From NCBI GenBank assembly GCA_001970955.1, contig MPUH01000689.1:1-39866 (forward strand): 39,866 bases of DNA, written 5' to 3'. The notes beneath the pieces were generated by a model. It was not told where the DNA came from. It ran no database searches and saw only the letters and a program-made list of their open reading frames with translations. The first letter of the stretch is position 1; each line of letters starts with the position of its first letter. This DNA is from Stentor coeruleus (Eukaryota > Ciliophora > Heterotrichea > Heterotrichida > Stentoridae). Both the position numbers and the translations under genes were made by a program. Positions 8,909-19,309 of this stretch are shown here, piece by piece.

Positions 8909-10827
8909 GAATTTTTTATGATTGAGGCAATGACTGTAAAAACAATTTATTTGAAAATTTTAATGATATAAGGTTGGAAGATTTCAGGATTTGATGAGTA
9001 CTAGAATAATAAGATAGCTTAAATACTTTTAGAGTATTCTGAAGAGATCGATGATTAAAGATTTTTTTTTTGAAAAAAGTGAAAAGATTTTTGGAGAGGA
9101 TAGAGGATAAAAGATTATGAAGTTTTCGATGCTGGAGAATTGGTTGGCTTTGATAGGTTTATAATCAAAAAAAGTTTGCAAGTGATTTTGTAAGTAAATT
9201 TTTTATTGGAAAGGATGGAAGAGGTGGAAATATAAGAATAAGTTTAAAGATTATACGATTTTGATTGAGAGTATTCATGATAAATACTTTAAATTAATTA
9301 GAACAATCTTGATGTTTTAAAAATAATAACTTGAAGGTTGCTTAATATGCTGTTTACTATAAAGCTTTGATAAAACACATAGAAAATTGACTCCTATATA
9401 TTTTTTAGTCTATCTATTTTTTATAATATCTGAAATAATCATCTAAGCTCTAAATTAATAAGTGGAATTCCTTTCAATTTTGAATTCATTCAATATGTGC
9501 AGGCTTTACTGATTTGAGTATCTTGTAAAAGTTTACTGTTATGAGTTCAAACTCTCTCATATTATATATCTGGATAATTACTATACTCCTATATTTTAAA
9601 CTTATTTTATGAGTTATGAGTATTATTCTGCACAAGACTATTAGAAAGAATTATTAGATTCGCCTGATATAAAATATTAAATAAGTAGCGATGCATCAAA
9701 AAAAATTGCATAAAGATAGTAATGTCTTAGCATAATGGGATGATAAGAAGGTTATATATATGATTTCGAATTACTATTAATCAGAGACTATGAAAAAGGA
9801 AGAGTATAAAAGGGAAAGAAAATGACTATAGATATCCCTTATATAATAAATGAATAATATCCCTATATGAAAGAAGTTTATTGCTTGACAAAGAATGGCA
9901 TATTATTATATCCGCCTAACTTCAAGATATGATGAAAATATATATTAATGTAGGCATAATTTAATTTTTATGTGATTTACAGTGCGTTGAAATCATACTG
10001 CTGGACAACTTTAGATTATTTACATTTTCTGATTGAAACAGCAAGATATTTAGCAGAACATATTAAAAGAGAAAGAAGAGAAAATAAACAAAAGGAGGTT
10101 GATTGAATTATATATAAAATGCATGGATTAAATGATTAAGCCTATGAGCAGCAATCTGTGCTATTTTCTAGGGATGAGTCAAAAAGAGTTCAATATAGTT
10201 GCTGTGGGAAATTTTCACTTTAGGGCCTAGAACGATATCAGAGCCCTGATTAGATTAGATTAAAATTTTCTGGTTAGAATATTGTGGGAAAGAGTTAAAC
10301 ACTAAAGGTGAGTTGTAAAATATATAAGGAAATATTAATATTTGCAGATAAATATATTTTATAGATAAAATTGTATTTATTACTTAGTTTTCATGCTAAA
10401 ACATAATCAATTTTGCTAACTTCACATGAAATTATATTTAAATTCTAGCACCAAACTAAAATTCTTTACCTATATCGAATTTTATATAACAAATATATTA
10501 CAAAATGCCTTCTATGTAAAAAAATATCAATAAAAGTTCATCCCATAGCATTGCCTTTCTATAATCGATCAAAAAAGCATAATTCATCATCATCTAGTCC
10601 ACCTGCTGCCTTATCCCAGCAAAATATTTTAATCTACCCCTATCTTAGCAAATCCATACATTCAAATTCCATTTCATATTAAAAGCGCCATAACTCTCAT
10701 CTATTATATATCCATAATCAAATCCCTATCGAATTCTCATCTCAATCCTCTCATCTCTCTCGTAATTTCCTCATCAAATATTATCCCATATATCACTTCC
10801 TATATTCAAACTAATTAATGGCTATAA
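8909..10827. other. 1.9-kb gene-free region with one small inverted-repeat island
   Basis: AT-rich DNA between divergent genes; no credible coding run on either strand. One GC-richer island (10195-10295) stands out. It has a 5-bp inverted repeat AGGGC/GCCCT (10222-10226 and 10243-10247) and a direct repeat TGTGGGAAA (10203-10211 and 10283-10291). Its function is unknown. Confidence 0.45.
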
Positions 10828-11520
10828 ATGTCAAAAGAAGAACTCATATACAACTCGAAATTGGCTGAGCACTCTGAAAGGTACGCAGATATGATTGGCT
10901 ACATGAAACAACTAATCGATGAAACCAATGGCGACCTAAATAACGAAGAAAGAACCCTTCTCAGTGTTGCTTACAAACAAGCTGTAGGCGAGAGAAGAAA
11001 TGCTTGGAGAATCATAGGCAGCTATGAAGAGAAGCAAAAAAGCCGAGGTTCTGAGCATTTAGACCTTATAAGCGAGTATAAAAAACGTATAGAGAAAGAA
11101 CTTCATAACTTGTGTATGGAACTTGTTCATCTAATTGACTCTAAGCTTTTGAAAGGTGGCGCAGTCGATGAAGTTGAAGTTTTTTACTTGAAAATGAAGG
11201 GAGATTACTTCCGCTATATGGCTGAAGCTGGAGAAGCTGAAGAGATACAGAAGAGTTATGAGGCATATACTAGAGCTTCAGATGCTGCGAAGTCACTTCC
11301 TGTGAATAATCCAGTTCGTTTGGGTTTGGCTTTGAATTTTTCAGTGTTTTATTATGAGTTAAAGAAGGAGCCTACAAAAGCCTGTGAGCTAGCCAAGACT
11401 ACTTTTGATGAGGCATTGCCTACTCTTGAAGAACTTGATGAAAGAGCTTATAAGGAAGCTACTTCAATATTAGGACTTATCAAAGACAATCTTACACTTT
11501 GGACATCTGAAGACGCTTAG
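10828..11520 (+). CDS. 14-3-3 phosphopeptide-binding adaptor
   Basis: A complete 230-aa 14-3-3 protein, the dimeric helical adaptor that binds phosphoserine/threonine motifs. Family signatures are clear: LLSVAYKQAVGERRNAWR at about residues 44-61 (phosphate-binding Lys50 and Arg57), GDYFRYMAE at 125-133 (Arg129, Tyr130), and the second signature near 160-180 with LP..NP.RLGLALNFSVFYYE. It is about 15 residues shorter than animal isoforms; the missing part is mostly the variable C-terminal tail, which here ends in SEDA. The start is the ATG at 10828 and the stop is TAG. No intron is needed. It stands alone between two gene-free stretches of nearly 2 kb. Confidence 0.97.
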   Translation: MSKEELIYNSKLAEHSERYADMIGYMKQLIDETNGDLNNEERTLLSVAYKQAVGERRNAWRIIGSYEEKQKSRGSEHLDLISEYKKRIEKELHNLCMELVHLIDSKLLKGGAVDEVEVFYLKMKGDYFRYMAEAGEAEEIQKSYEAYTRASDAAKSLPVNNPVRLGLALNFSVFYYELKKEPTKACELAKTTFDEALPTLEELDERAYKEATSILGLIKDNLTLWTSEDA

Positions 11521-13376
11521 TTAGAATAATTCATTTTATTAGAATCTATTGGAAGAAGGGGATTGATGACATTATAGGGTTGAAAGATAGTCTTGATAGG
11601 AGGAAAGTTCGATATGGAGGAGGAGAGGAGGAGGAGGACGCATGAGTACTGATATGATTAACATTCTGTTTTTTAAGTAGGCAGCATGAAGGGAAACAGT
11701 GTAAATTGTTTGAATTTTTTGTCGCAAAGAGATTCTTTGTTTTTAGGCTTTTGGCTTTAAGTATTTTAGATAATTTTATAATATTTTAAATTTATTACTG
11801 AAATTTTGAATTATATAGTATGAAAAAAAAGCATAATTTGATCATTTAATAACAATTTTTGGTAGCTATATAGGCAATTATTATATAATATATTTAGCTT
11901 CTTATGAACAAGATAGTTCTCCTGATATCAAAGTTCAGATTTATTCCAACTAAAAGTATCTTAAGTATATATTTATTATTAACTCTTAATGATGTACTTA
12001 ATTTGAATCAGCTAAAGCCTAAATAACGCTGACTTTAATGCCTATAAAATGTTTTGAATAAATAAAATTGTCTTAAACTACTTTTTGGTTAACATAATAT
12101 CCAGAGATATAACACTAACTCAGAGATTTTATACGGAGTCAGATTGAAGAAATGCCCGAAGAAAAAAAAGAGTTTAAGGCTTATAACAGTAATTTTGTTA
12201 TGGCGAGGGTAGAAAGTCATAATATATGTACTGTTGAATACATATAATATAAAAATTCTATATTGATACGAACTTCAATGTCTTCTGGGAGATTTATTAT
12301 TGTTAGTAAATTTTGGGTATAAGGGAAATAATTCTATCAATACCCTAGACAGAATCAGAGATTTATCTAAGTAAATAGTATGTTTGCAAATCTATTTTCA
12401 TAATAAATAGCTATTAATTGATGAGTCATTGATGGTCTATAAAGGTTTATATGCAAACTCAAGCAATGATGTCAATAAAGCATAGCAAGCTAGATTTTCT
12501 TCTTTGTTAAGTCAGCACTAATTTATACATTAATTATTAATTTTTACTTGAATGAATTAAGCTTTTTAGCAGCCAATCTATCTTGTAGAAAACTTTAAGA
12601 ATTGAGGCTCTCATATTTATGTAGATAACTGATATAATTCAATGTAATTAGCAATTGAGCTTAGCAGCTTCCAATTATTTCCCTATCTTTGCCTATGGTT
12701 TAAAATTATTTTGCGAATAAATTTTTATGGAACTATTGGAAATAAAGCCTAATTTTCTTATAGTTATTAATTGAATAACTTTTAACCTATAAAAAGTTAA
12801 TATTTTCATAGCCCAGTAGGATTTATAATCTTTTTCGTTTAAGGACAGAATATAATTATAGTAGGTTCATTGATTCCAATAGGAGCCAAAAAATAATCTT
12901 TGAATATATTGAGGATAAAGAATTGCGTAACAGCTTGCAAATATCCATAAATATAAAATCAGCAATATGTTGACAGAATGATGAGTATTTTAATTTTTTA
13001 TGCTTGGCTAAATAGGATATGAGATAAAATAGTTATTTTAATATAATTTGAGAGGATTCTTACATGAATTTGAATAAGAGAGGATAATTTTATAAAAGTG
13101 AAAGCATTATAGTACATAATGAGCATATAATAGTAAGGGATTGATAGCTGGAAAATTCAGAATGAGTAGATAAATATATAATTTTATGCTAAGAGTACTA
13201 TTTTCCTGTAATGATATTTTATATAATGATGTTGCTTTTATAATAATCAATTTGTATGAAACGTTAGCATTTCATAGGATTTACCATAAAAAAATTACTT
13301 TCATTACCTTATCATCATCAAAGCTATGCCTTTTCTCTTTTTTTCTTTTCCATATTATACCCTAGCTAAATATTAA
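11521..13376. other. 1.85-kb gene-free region, possible ancient coding debris
   Basis: A GA-rich run (about 11617-11640, GGAGGAGGAGAGG-like) follows the 14-3-3 stop. Around 12130-12400 the plus strand reads as 24-38-codon open pieces separated mainly by TAA. I cannot link these to a family, and stop spacing of this kind can arise by chance. The rest shows nothing recognisable. Confidence 0.4.
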
Positions 13377-13868
13377 TCAATTTGATGAACTCGAATCCCC
13401 ATAATCAGAATACTCATCTTCCAAATACCCTTTTGATTGGCTTCTTGCATAACACACATCTACTGAATGACCTTTTCTCCCACATTGACTGCACATTAAA
13501 TCTACATAGCATGTAACAACTCTGTGCTTTATAAGATTCTCTATATAAGCTATCATCATAGGATTTAATATCACATCTGGAAAAACATCACTTCTAACAT
13601 TTTCAATCCCATAAATCTGCATCATTTCAATTGATTTCTTAAAACAAGTCCAAAATCCTTCATGCTCACTTGAACAGTCAACACCAATAGTACCTTCTAA
13701 TTTTTCTATGCCAATAATTTTCACATATTCTTTTTCTTGCACTTCCTGCTTGTTGTCTTCTTTACTATAAGCTATATAATATTTTTCCTGCTTTAAAGGG
13801 ACTACCCAAACTTTCCATGGGCTTTCAGAAGCTCCATTCTGGCCTGTGTTTCTTCTTTTTAAGGCCAT
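13377..13868 (-). CDS. Small CCHC zinc-knuckle protein with a divergent GIY-YIG-like N-terminal region
   Basis: 163 aa. A zinc knuckle C126-x2-C129-x4-H134-x4-C139 is explicit (MCSQCGRKGHSVDVC). Upstream, the string VWVVPLKQEKYYIAY, then EGFWTC, then YGIENVRSD, follows the layout of protist and viral proteins in which a GIY-YIG-like fold (Y-V-L-x-L-x-x-x-K-Y-Y-V ... G-S-x-W-T ... Y-G-I-x-x-V-R-G-G) precedes a zinc knuckle. The nuclease-type residues are not all kept (no GIY/YIG pair; R-G-G became R-S-D), so activity is doubtful. The C-terminus is acidic and Ser-rich. The stop is TGA, useful evidence that TGA terminates here. The gene lies 67 bp downstream of RPS23 on the same strand. The zinc knuckle is certain; the N-terminal fold is inferred. 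Confidence 0.75.
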   Translation of the reverse strand: MALKRRNTGQNGASESPWKVWVVPLKQEKYYIAYSKEDNKQEVQEKEYVKIIGIEKLEGTIGVDCSSEHEGFWTCFKKSIEMMQIYGIENVRSDVFPDVILNPMMIAYIENLIKHRVVTCYVDLMCSQCGRKGHSVDVCYARSQSKGYLEDEYSDYGDSSSSN

Positions 13869-13935
13869 TCTGATATTATTATAAAACCTAACCCCCTATA
13901 CATCCTTTAGACTCTATCTTAATTTCTATTTTAGC

Positions 13936-14367
13936 TTATCTAGGCTTTTCCTTCTTGTGCAAGTACAGTGCCTTAAGAGAAACTCCTTTAACCTTAACCA
14001 CTTTGAACCTAACTCCCGGGATATCACCAACTGCATGTCCACTACGACCAAATCCAGCAACCAACACTTCATCATTTTCGTCAATGAAATTCAAACACCC
14101 ATCATTCGGGACGAAAGCAGCTATTTTCTTTCCATTTTTCTTCAAAAGCACTCTAACACATTTTCTCACAGCAGAGTTAGGCTGTTTGGATTCTATACCC
14201 AGCTTTTCTACTACTATACCTTTAGCGTGGGAAGTACCAGCAAAAGGCTTTTTGAATTTGGAACTCAAGTGAGCTTTTTTGTAACCTTTGTCTGCCCATC
14301 TCTGTTCACGTCGTCGCTTCTTTAGTTTACGGCCAGCACGGATACCTCGGGGTTTTCCAGCAGCCAT
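13936..14367 (-). CDS. RPS23: 40S ribosomal protein uS12 (S23)
   Basis: A complete 143-aa eukaryotic uS12 of the decoding centre of the small subunit. It begins [20 protein letters not shown], as in other eukaryotes, and contains the conserved [13 protein letters not shown] loop (the Pro in QPNSA is the residue hydroxylated in many eukaryotes), followed by [20 protein letters not shown]. It ends HKKEKPR then TAG. Length and sequence are standard, with no insertion or intron. It is one of the clearest demonstrations that TAG is a stop codon in this genome. Confidence 0.98.
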   Translation of the reverse strand: MAAGKPRGIRAGRKLKKRRREQRWADKGYKKAHLSSKFKKPFAGTSHAKGIVVEKLGIESKQPNSAVRKCVRVLLKKNGKKIAAFVPNDGCLNFIDENDEVLVAGFGRSGHAVGDIPGVRFKVVKVKGVSLKALYLHKKEKPR

Positions 14368-14663
14368 GATTATTATCAGCCATTGTCTCTTAAAGTTAAT
14401 TAGTTTGATTAGATTTTTGATTAAAGGTTTGAATATACTAATAAGATTTTTTTATGTTGAGCTTTATGGGGATTGATTCTATGATGCAACTTTAAAATGA
14501 TGATTATTATTTATTAAGTTATGATATGGATTTTGATAAAGTGAGTTACGGATAAATGCAGAAGATTTTTAAGGCTTTATTCTTTTTTTTTATATTCAAT
14601 CATTACTAGAATAGTTGTTTCACTTATAACATTAGTTATCTTTATACAGACCAATATTTGAAG

Positions 14664-15281
14664 TTAATTATTATATTTCTTATATTCATCCAATATTTTC
14701 AACCCGCCAATCTTTGCAGCTTCTTCTCTAAAATGAGTGCATAGTACAGAATGTCTAAAAACTGTCCTGACAAGTTTGTTTACTTCATATTTCCAATTTG
14801 GTATTTTCACAATATCTAGCACTTTCCCATTTACAGGCCCATTTAAAGTTTTCCTATTCTTCTTAGCAATTTTCCCAGTTGAGCTATTTCTAGAGCTATT
14901 TTTAGCTTTGGTAGACATTTTAGATGAATTAAGCGCTGTTTTTGATGTATTAAGTTTTGCTTTTGAGTTTGTTGGTGTTCTTTTATCTTTGGGTGTTGAT
15001 GCTGATCTAGGCTTTTTTGATATAATCACTTTTGGCTTCTGAGGATGAAGGATTTGCTGTGAATCATTAAAAATCCTTGTTTGTAAGATTTTAAGTGGGG
15101 GATCACTACGCAAGCTTGTGTTGGCATTTGAAAAGGTCTCCAAAGGTTCTTGGGTTGATATTATTATGTCAGTAATATTAACTGCTTTGGTTTTATCTTT
15201 TTCATGATAGGCTAGCAAAATTTTTCTTTCATCTTCGCTAAGTTTAGCATAGACTTCTTGCATAATATTTAAATATTTCAT
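14664..15281 (-). CDS. Basic, Ser/Lys-rich protein of unknown function
   Basis: 205 aa, no family recognised. The ends look folded: an N-terminal helix (about 1-30, IMQEVYAKLSEDERKILLAY) and a C-terminal block (about 160-200) with NWKYEVNKLVRTVFRHSVLC. The middle (about 85-150) is low complexity, rich in Lys, Ser, Thr and Asn, and probably disordered. The predicted charge is strongly positive, so nucleic-acid or microtubule binding is possible, but nothing proves it. The start is the ATG at 15281 and the stop is TAA. Confidence 0.65.
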   Translation of the reverse strand: MKYLNIMQEVYAKLSEDERKILLAYHEKDKTKAVNITDIIISTQEPLETFSNANTSLRSDPPLKILQTRIFNDSQQILHPQKPKVIISKKPRSASTPKDKRTPTNSKAKLNTSKTALNSSKMSTKAKNSSRNSSTGKIAKKNRKTLNGPVNGKVLDIVKIPNWKYEVNKLVRTVFRHSVLCTHFREEAAKIGGLKILDEYKKYNN

Positions 15282-16051
15282 AAGAAAAATGCCAGCTTTG
15301 AAGGAGTAGAGAGGGCTTGCATTGAATTATTTGTATAAGAAAGGGTGGCTTAGGATTTAAGATTAGAAAAGATTGATAGATTAAAAGAATTATAGGAATC
15401 ATACATTATATTTTTATAAATAAAACAACAAATATAATATACTATTGAATGTTGGTAATAAATTATATTGCTTTCTTTTATAAATATCAATTAGTATTCA
15501 AAAAACACTTAGACTAATCAAAATTTCTTCATGCATCTTCTATAGAAACTTTGTCAAAATCATCTTAAATCTAATTTCCCATTAAAACCACTCAATAAGG
15601 CCTATATTCGCTGCCAACAGAAATTTAAAAACTAAAACGTCAAACACAATTTATTATAAAAAAAACAATAGAAAATAAAAATCTTAGATTTTAACATTTT
15701 TAGCATTTTTAGCATTTTGCTTTTGAGTTTTGGTTGGTTTTTGGAATTTCAGNTGACCTGAATTTTTAACATTTTTAGCATTTTTAGCATTTTGCTTTTG
15801 AGTTTTGGTTGGTTTTTGGAATTTCAGTAGAATGAGATCAAAATCTCCTCAATAAATCAAGCATATATAATTTTAAGAGATTTGCATAAGTTTATGAGTA
15901 TTCAAGCCGAATTTCCACAAATTCTTATGCTCCAAAAAGAACACCTTATTGTAATGTGACACTGAGCTGCACACCCCATACCACATCCTAAAAGGTATTT
16001 TCATTTCCATTACAACTTCTTCATTGTCAAGTCTAATCGCATTAAGTGTTT
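15282..16051. other. Intergenic region carrying the N15753 duplication
   Basis: AT-rich spacer between two minus-strand genes. Apart from the duplication at 15688-15827 and short TTTTTAGCA tandem copies within it, nothing is recognised. Confidence 0.5.
15688..15827. repeat. About 65-bp duplication around N15753
   Basis: Positions 15688-15752 and 15764-15827 match except for one T in a homopolymer (five T versus four). N at 15753 and about ten unmatched bases lie between them. The homopolymer difference fits low-quality contig ends. Confidence 0.85.
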
Positions 16052-17218
16052 CTATTGTAAAATCAAAATGCTCTTATCAATCGTAGGAAGGAGTCTACAA
16101 GGGCTGTCATTCGGCAAGCAAATATCCATAGCAACAAACGAATCATAGGTCGGGTCATACTTTTCTATAACTCTACTGCCTTTGCCAGCAACATAAAACA
16201 GCTCATTGACAAAAACTACAGTTGTGTTAAATTTCGGCTCTTTCACATCAACAACTTCAAACCATTGCATAGTTCTTAGGTCAAGCTTTTTACATTCCTT
16301 AAGTGCTTGCTGCTTAGCATAATCCCACCCACCAAACACATAAACAAAACTCTCATTATGCATAATTGCAAAGCAGTCTCTTGAAACAAACATCTCATTA
16401 ATCTCACATGCTGACACCAGTGTCGGGTTGATTTTTTCATATTTTTTAATGCTTTCACCTTTAACCCTTCCTCCTGCTATAAGCACACTACCATCTGGTA
16501 GCACATAACACCCAGAAGCCCTTCTTATATCTAGACTTTGTACTTTGACGCTACTGCTTTTCTCATCAATCGGGCAAAAAACTACGAGTTGTTGACTTGC
16601 AAAGTCAGGAAATACGATTCTTGAGTTTACAACCTCAATTTCTCTTAAAAAAAAGCTCACCATCTGAGGTAGTAGAGTTAGTATTGGGTCTGCTATCAGA
16701 TGAAAGTCCAAAGGCTCTAAGGACAATTGCTCAGCCACTGATCTGTCTGTAAGGATTTTTTCTAGTAAATTATCCCCTTCATATCCTTTTGAATATCGTA
16801 TGTTTGATAAAGACTGTTTGATGTTAGTTAATTTTGTTTCATGCTTTTTAGATAAGTTTTCAAGTTCTTCTGATTTTTTTTCAAGTTCTTTGTCGACTAG
16901 TCGTTTAAGCTCTTCCCCTGCTAGTTGAATTTCAAGTAATGATTTTTCTTTGATAAATTGAAGACGCTCAATACGTTGTTGGACTTTTATTATGAAATCA
17001 TCGATTGTGCTCATTTTTTCAATGAACTTCTTCTCATCTCTGCGTGTTTTGATGAATGGGGAAGCTTGCATGGGTAGGAGAGTATGTGTGCGGTCAGTTG
17101 CACTAATTAAGTGAGTGGGGAGGCAGGATTTGCAGAAGCAAGATCGAAAAGAGTCATAAAGGCAGATCATAACAGCTTCACCTGCGCATCCTCGGCATTT
17201 AGGAGCCTCATCAGTCAT
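16052..17218 (-). CDS. B-box-like zinc finger, coiled coil and Kelch-type propeller protein
   Basis: 388 aa from the ATG at 17218. An in-frame upstream ATG at 17239 would lie inside the tRNA-Glu gene and is rejected. An N-terminal zinc module (CRGCAGEAVMIC..., then CFCKSC, then H residues up to about 45) resembles a B-box. A coiled coil spans about 60-150 (VQQRIERLQF to LSKKHETKL). The C-terminal half has beta-propeller blades of Kelch type: GCYVLPDGSVLIAGG near 236-250, FVYVFGGW near 289-296, and FYVAGKGSRVIEKYDP near 342-357. The layout recalls TRIM-like proteins but there is no RING at the N-terminus. A binding scaffold is likely and ligase activity is not supported. The stop is TAG. The start codon lies only 13 bp from the 3' end of the tRNA gene. 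Confidence 0.8.
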   Translation of the reverse strand: MTDEAPKCRGCAGEAVMICLYDSFRSCFCKSCLPTHLISATDRTHTLLPMQASPFIKTRRDEKKFIEKMSTIDDFIIKVQQRIERLQFIKEKSLLEIQLAGEELKRLVDKELEKKSEELENLSKKHETKLTNIKQSLSNIRYSKGYEGDNLLEKILTDRSVAEQLSLEPLDFHLIADPILTLLPQMVSFFLREIEVVNSRIVFPDFASQQLVVFCPIDEKSSSVKVQSLDIRRASGCYVLPDGSVLIAGGRVKGESIKKYEKINPTLVSACEINEMFVSRDCFAIMHNESFVYVFGGWDYAKQQALKECKKLDLRTMQWFEVVDVKEPKFNTTVVFVNELFYVAGKGSRVIEKYDPTYDSFVAMDICLPNDSPCRLLPTIDKSILILQ

Positions 17219-17222
17219 ATTT

Positions 17223-17228
17223 AAAAAA
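17223..17228 (-). terminator. RNA polymerase III terminator of the tRNA-Glu gene
   Basis: On the minus strand a run of six T lies four bases past the tRNA 3' end. This is the standard Pol III stop. It sits between the tRNA and the start codon of the B-box/Kelch gene. Confidence 0.8.
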
Positions 17229-17231
17229 GTA

Positions 17232-17304
17232 TTCCGCATCCGGGACTCGAACCCGGGTCTTTTGGGTGAGAGCCAAATATCCTAACCATCTAGACTAATG
17301 CGGA
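17232..17304 (-). tRNA. tRNA-Glu (anticodon CTC)
   Basis: Minus strand. The acceptor stem TCCGCAT (17298-17304 on plus as ATGCGGA) pairs with ATGCGGA (17233-17239). The D arm has GTCT/GGAT with AGATGGTTA between. The anticodon stem TTTGG/CCAAA encloses loop CTCTCAC, anticodon CTC, which reads the Glu codon GAG. The T arm CCGGG-TTCGAGT-CCCGG is perfect. Internal A and B box promoter sequences are intact. No intron. The discriminator base is A. CCA is not encoded. Confidence 0.97.
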
Positions 17305-17450
17305 TACTATTTATATCGGATTTTTAAATAAATACCTTTTTTGAGTCGCGGTAGCAAAGCCTATATAAATTGGAGTTTAATAAAAGCAATTTATTATTTG
17401 AAAGGATAGCAATTATAGTTAGTTATTGAGATGAATTTTACGTAAAAAAA

Positions 17451-18590
17451 TTATAAGCCAAAAGGGCATTCATGAGCACTAAAGCTAAACAAACTGATTT
17501 CTCCTCCGCAACCAAGGCATATTTTTTTGTTGCAGACTTGACAATTTCTACTAGTCATTCCATCTTGTAATACCTCATATTCTTTATGACATTTAAAACA
17601 GTAAACCTTAGTCCTAGTTTTAGGACATAAAGCACATTCAGGCATGCTTTCCTTTAAAACACAATCTTGGCAGGCTTTATGACCACAGTTTAATAATTTA
17701 ATGCAATCAAATTCGATTTTTTTTATGCATAAACAGCATGTATAAGTACAGATTGGACAAAGTGTTTGATCACAATTTTGGCAAAGCATATGCTTTTTAT
17801 TACTGCATTCATATAAAAATGTTTTTTTCAAACATTTTTGACATTTATACTTCTCAATCCCATCACAAATTGTGCATTTCCCTTGCCAAAACTCACTATC
17901 GCATTCATTACAAATTCTATGACCGCATAAAAAACTTAACTTTGTCTTTTTAGAATAAGTTTTGCAAGCATCACAAAACATTTTCCCACATACCATGCAT
18001 GTAAACCCATTAGCCACACAATCTTGACATAGAGGGTGCTCGCAATCCATAACTTTTAAATAGCTTTTTTTTTGATCGCAGCTAGTGCATATCCCTTCAC
18101 ATTTTATACAATAATCAGATAGTGGTTCTGTTTTTGTAGTTTGGCAGCATAGACACATGACTGGATTACATTGACGACATTTTTCAGGGCCTTTTAGTAT
18201 GCACTGGTCACACATTGAATGACCACATTTTTCTATAAACAATGATGATGGTTTGTTACAGTATGAACATTTTGGATTGCAGATAATACAATAAGAATAA
18301 TAGTCCGAACAGAGATTGCAGAGGCGATGACCACATTGCATAGGATAAAGTTCATTGTTTGTGTTGCAAAATATGCAGAATGATGCTTGAGTAACATTTC
18401 TTTTTACGTTGCTGTCGCAATAGACACATTTGTATTCAGAGAGATGCTCATTTATATGAGTTTTGCAAAGACCATGATACTTGCTTTGATTTATATAGTA
18501 TGAAAAACTTTCTTTGCAAAGCAAGCAATAGGATAAGCATTTGACTTGACTTATAGACATCATTGGATTAGATTTATTAAGGCCTATCAA
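17451..18590 (-). CDS. Tandem Cys-rich RING/treble-clef-like repeat protein
   Basis: 379 aa, extremely rich in CxxC pairs. A unit recurs about six times: C-G-H-x-x-C-x-x-C followed 8-12 residues later by C-x-x-C. Examples are QCGHRLCNLC, KCGHSMCDQC, DCEHPLCQDC, LCGHRICNEC, KKHMLCQNC and NCGHKACQDC, each followed by CIIC, CRQC, CMVC, CTIC, CPIC or CALC. Each unit looks like the second half of a C3HC4 RING, so the whole may be a chain of zinc modules. No membrane helix or other domain is visible. Ubiquitin-related function is possible but not shown; the number of repeats is unusual for an E3. The start is the ATG at 18590 and the stop is TAA. Confidence 0.8.
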   Translation of the reverse strand: MIGLNKSNPMMSISQVKCLSYCLLCKESFSYYINQSKYHGLCKTHINEHLSEYKCVYCDSNVKRNVTQASFCIFCNTNNELYPMQCGHRLCNLCSDYYSYCIICNPKCSYCNKPSSLFIEKCGHSMCDQCILKGPEKCRQCNPVMCLCCQTTKTEPLSDYCIKCEGICTSCDQKKSYLKVMDCEHPLCQDCVANGFTCMVCGKMFCDACKTYSKKTKLSFLCGHRICNECDSEFWQGKCTICDGIEKYKCQKCLKKTFLYECSNKKHMLCQNCDQTLCPICTYTCCLCIKKIEFDCIKLLNCGHKACQDCVLKESMPECALCPKTRTKVYCFKCHKEYEVLQDGMTSRNCQVCNKKICLGCGGEISLFSFSAHECPFGL

Positions 18591-19309
18591 TAATAGTTTT
18601 TACTTTTGGATGAGAGATTTAACTTTTTAGATGATGCGCTTTGATTATTTATGATATAATATTATTAAGAGTGAGCCTAATAGGATGAGTGCTAGGGGAG
18701 CTAATATTGTAGACTGGGATATTTTATTTTTTTACTATTAACTTAGTTCTATATGATATGAGAGGTGTAAGGTAGAGTATATAATATAATATATTCATAT
18801 CATTTAAGTTTACTTAAAGCTTATAGTATTTTGCGTTTAATTATAGGTTGTCTAACCATATAAGTATAATCAATTATAATCATGTATCCATTATAATAAA
18901 GCCCTTAGCAAATTGCTTAACAAAAACGTGAATTTCTATCAGCTATAATCTATTTAAATTTCTCCAAAAATGCTAAAATAAATTCTAGAATTCAAAATAT
19001 TTCCCTAAAGATTTTCGAAATTCCATAATCAATTTTCAAATAATAAAAGCACTTATCATACCACTCATCATAATAATCTACAATAATAAGCACATGCAAT
19101 AAAAAATACCACATTGAAACTACTTCAGCAAGTATCCTTTAAACAAACAAAAACTAACTTGGCCGACACTTGGCTGGCGATAAATTTAATTAACTAATTT
19201 AAACAACAAAAACTATGAAATTTTCAAAAAATTATAATTATATGAATTTTACTTTCCAACACACAGAAAATACTGTAATTGAATCCTTTAAGGTTTTAAA
19301 ATACTATTA
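18591..19309. other. Intergenic region, nothing recognised
   Basis: AT-rich spacer between two minus-strand genes, with no credible coding run, RNA gene or repeat. Confidence 0.45.

Noticed and set aside
10235..10246. Copia-type primer binding site
   Set aside because: The match to the initiator-Met-tRNA complement is imperfect and no LTR, gag or pol remnant is visible around it.
12130..12400. Plus-strand run of open pieces split by TAA codons
   Set aside because: No family could be recognised, no 15-nt intron removes the stops, and the spacing is compatible with chance. It is noted only as possible debris.
17219..17239. Upstream ATG (17239) as start of the B-box/Kelch gene
   Set aside because: It falls within the acceptor stem of tRNA-Glu; the ATG at 17218 gives a protein that begins just before the zinc module.
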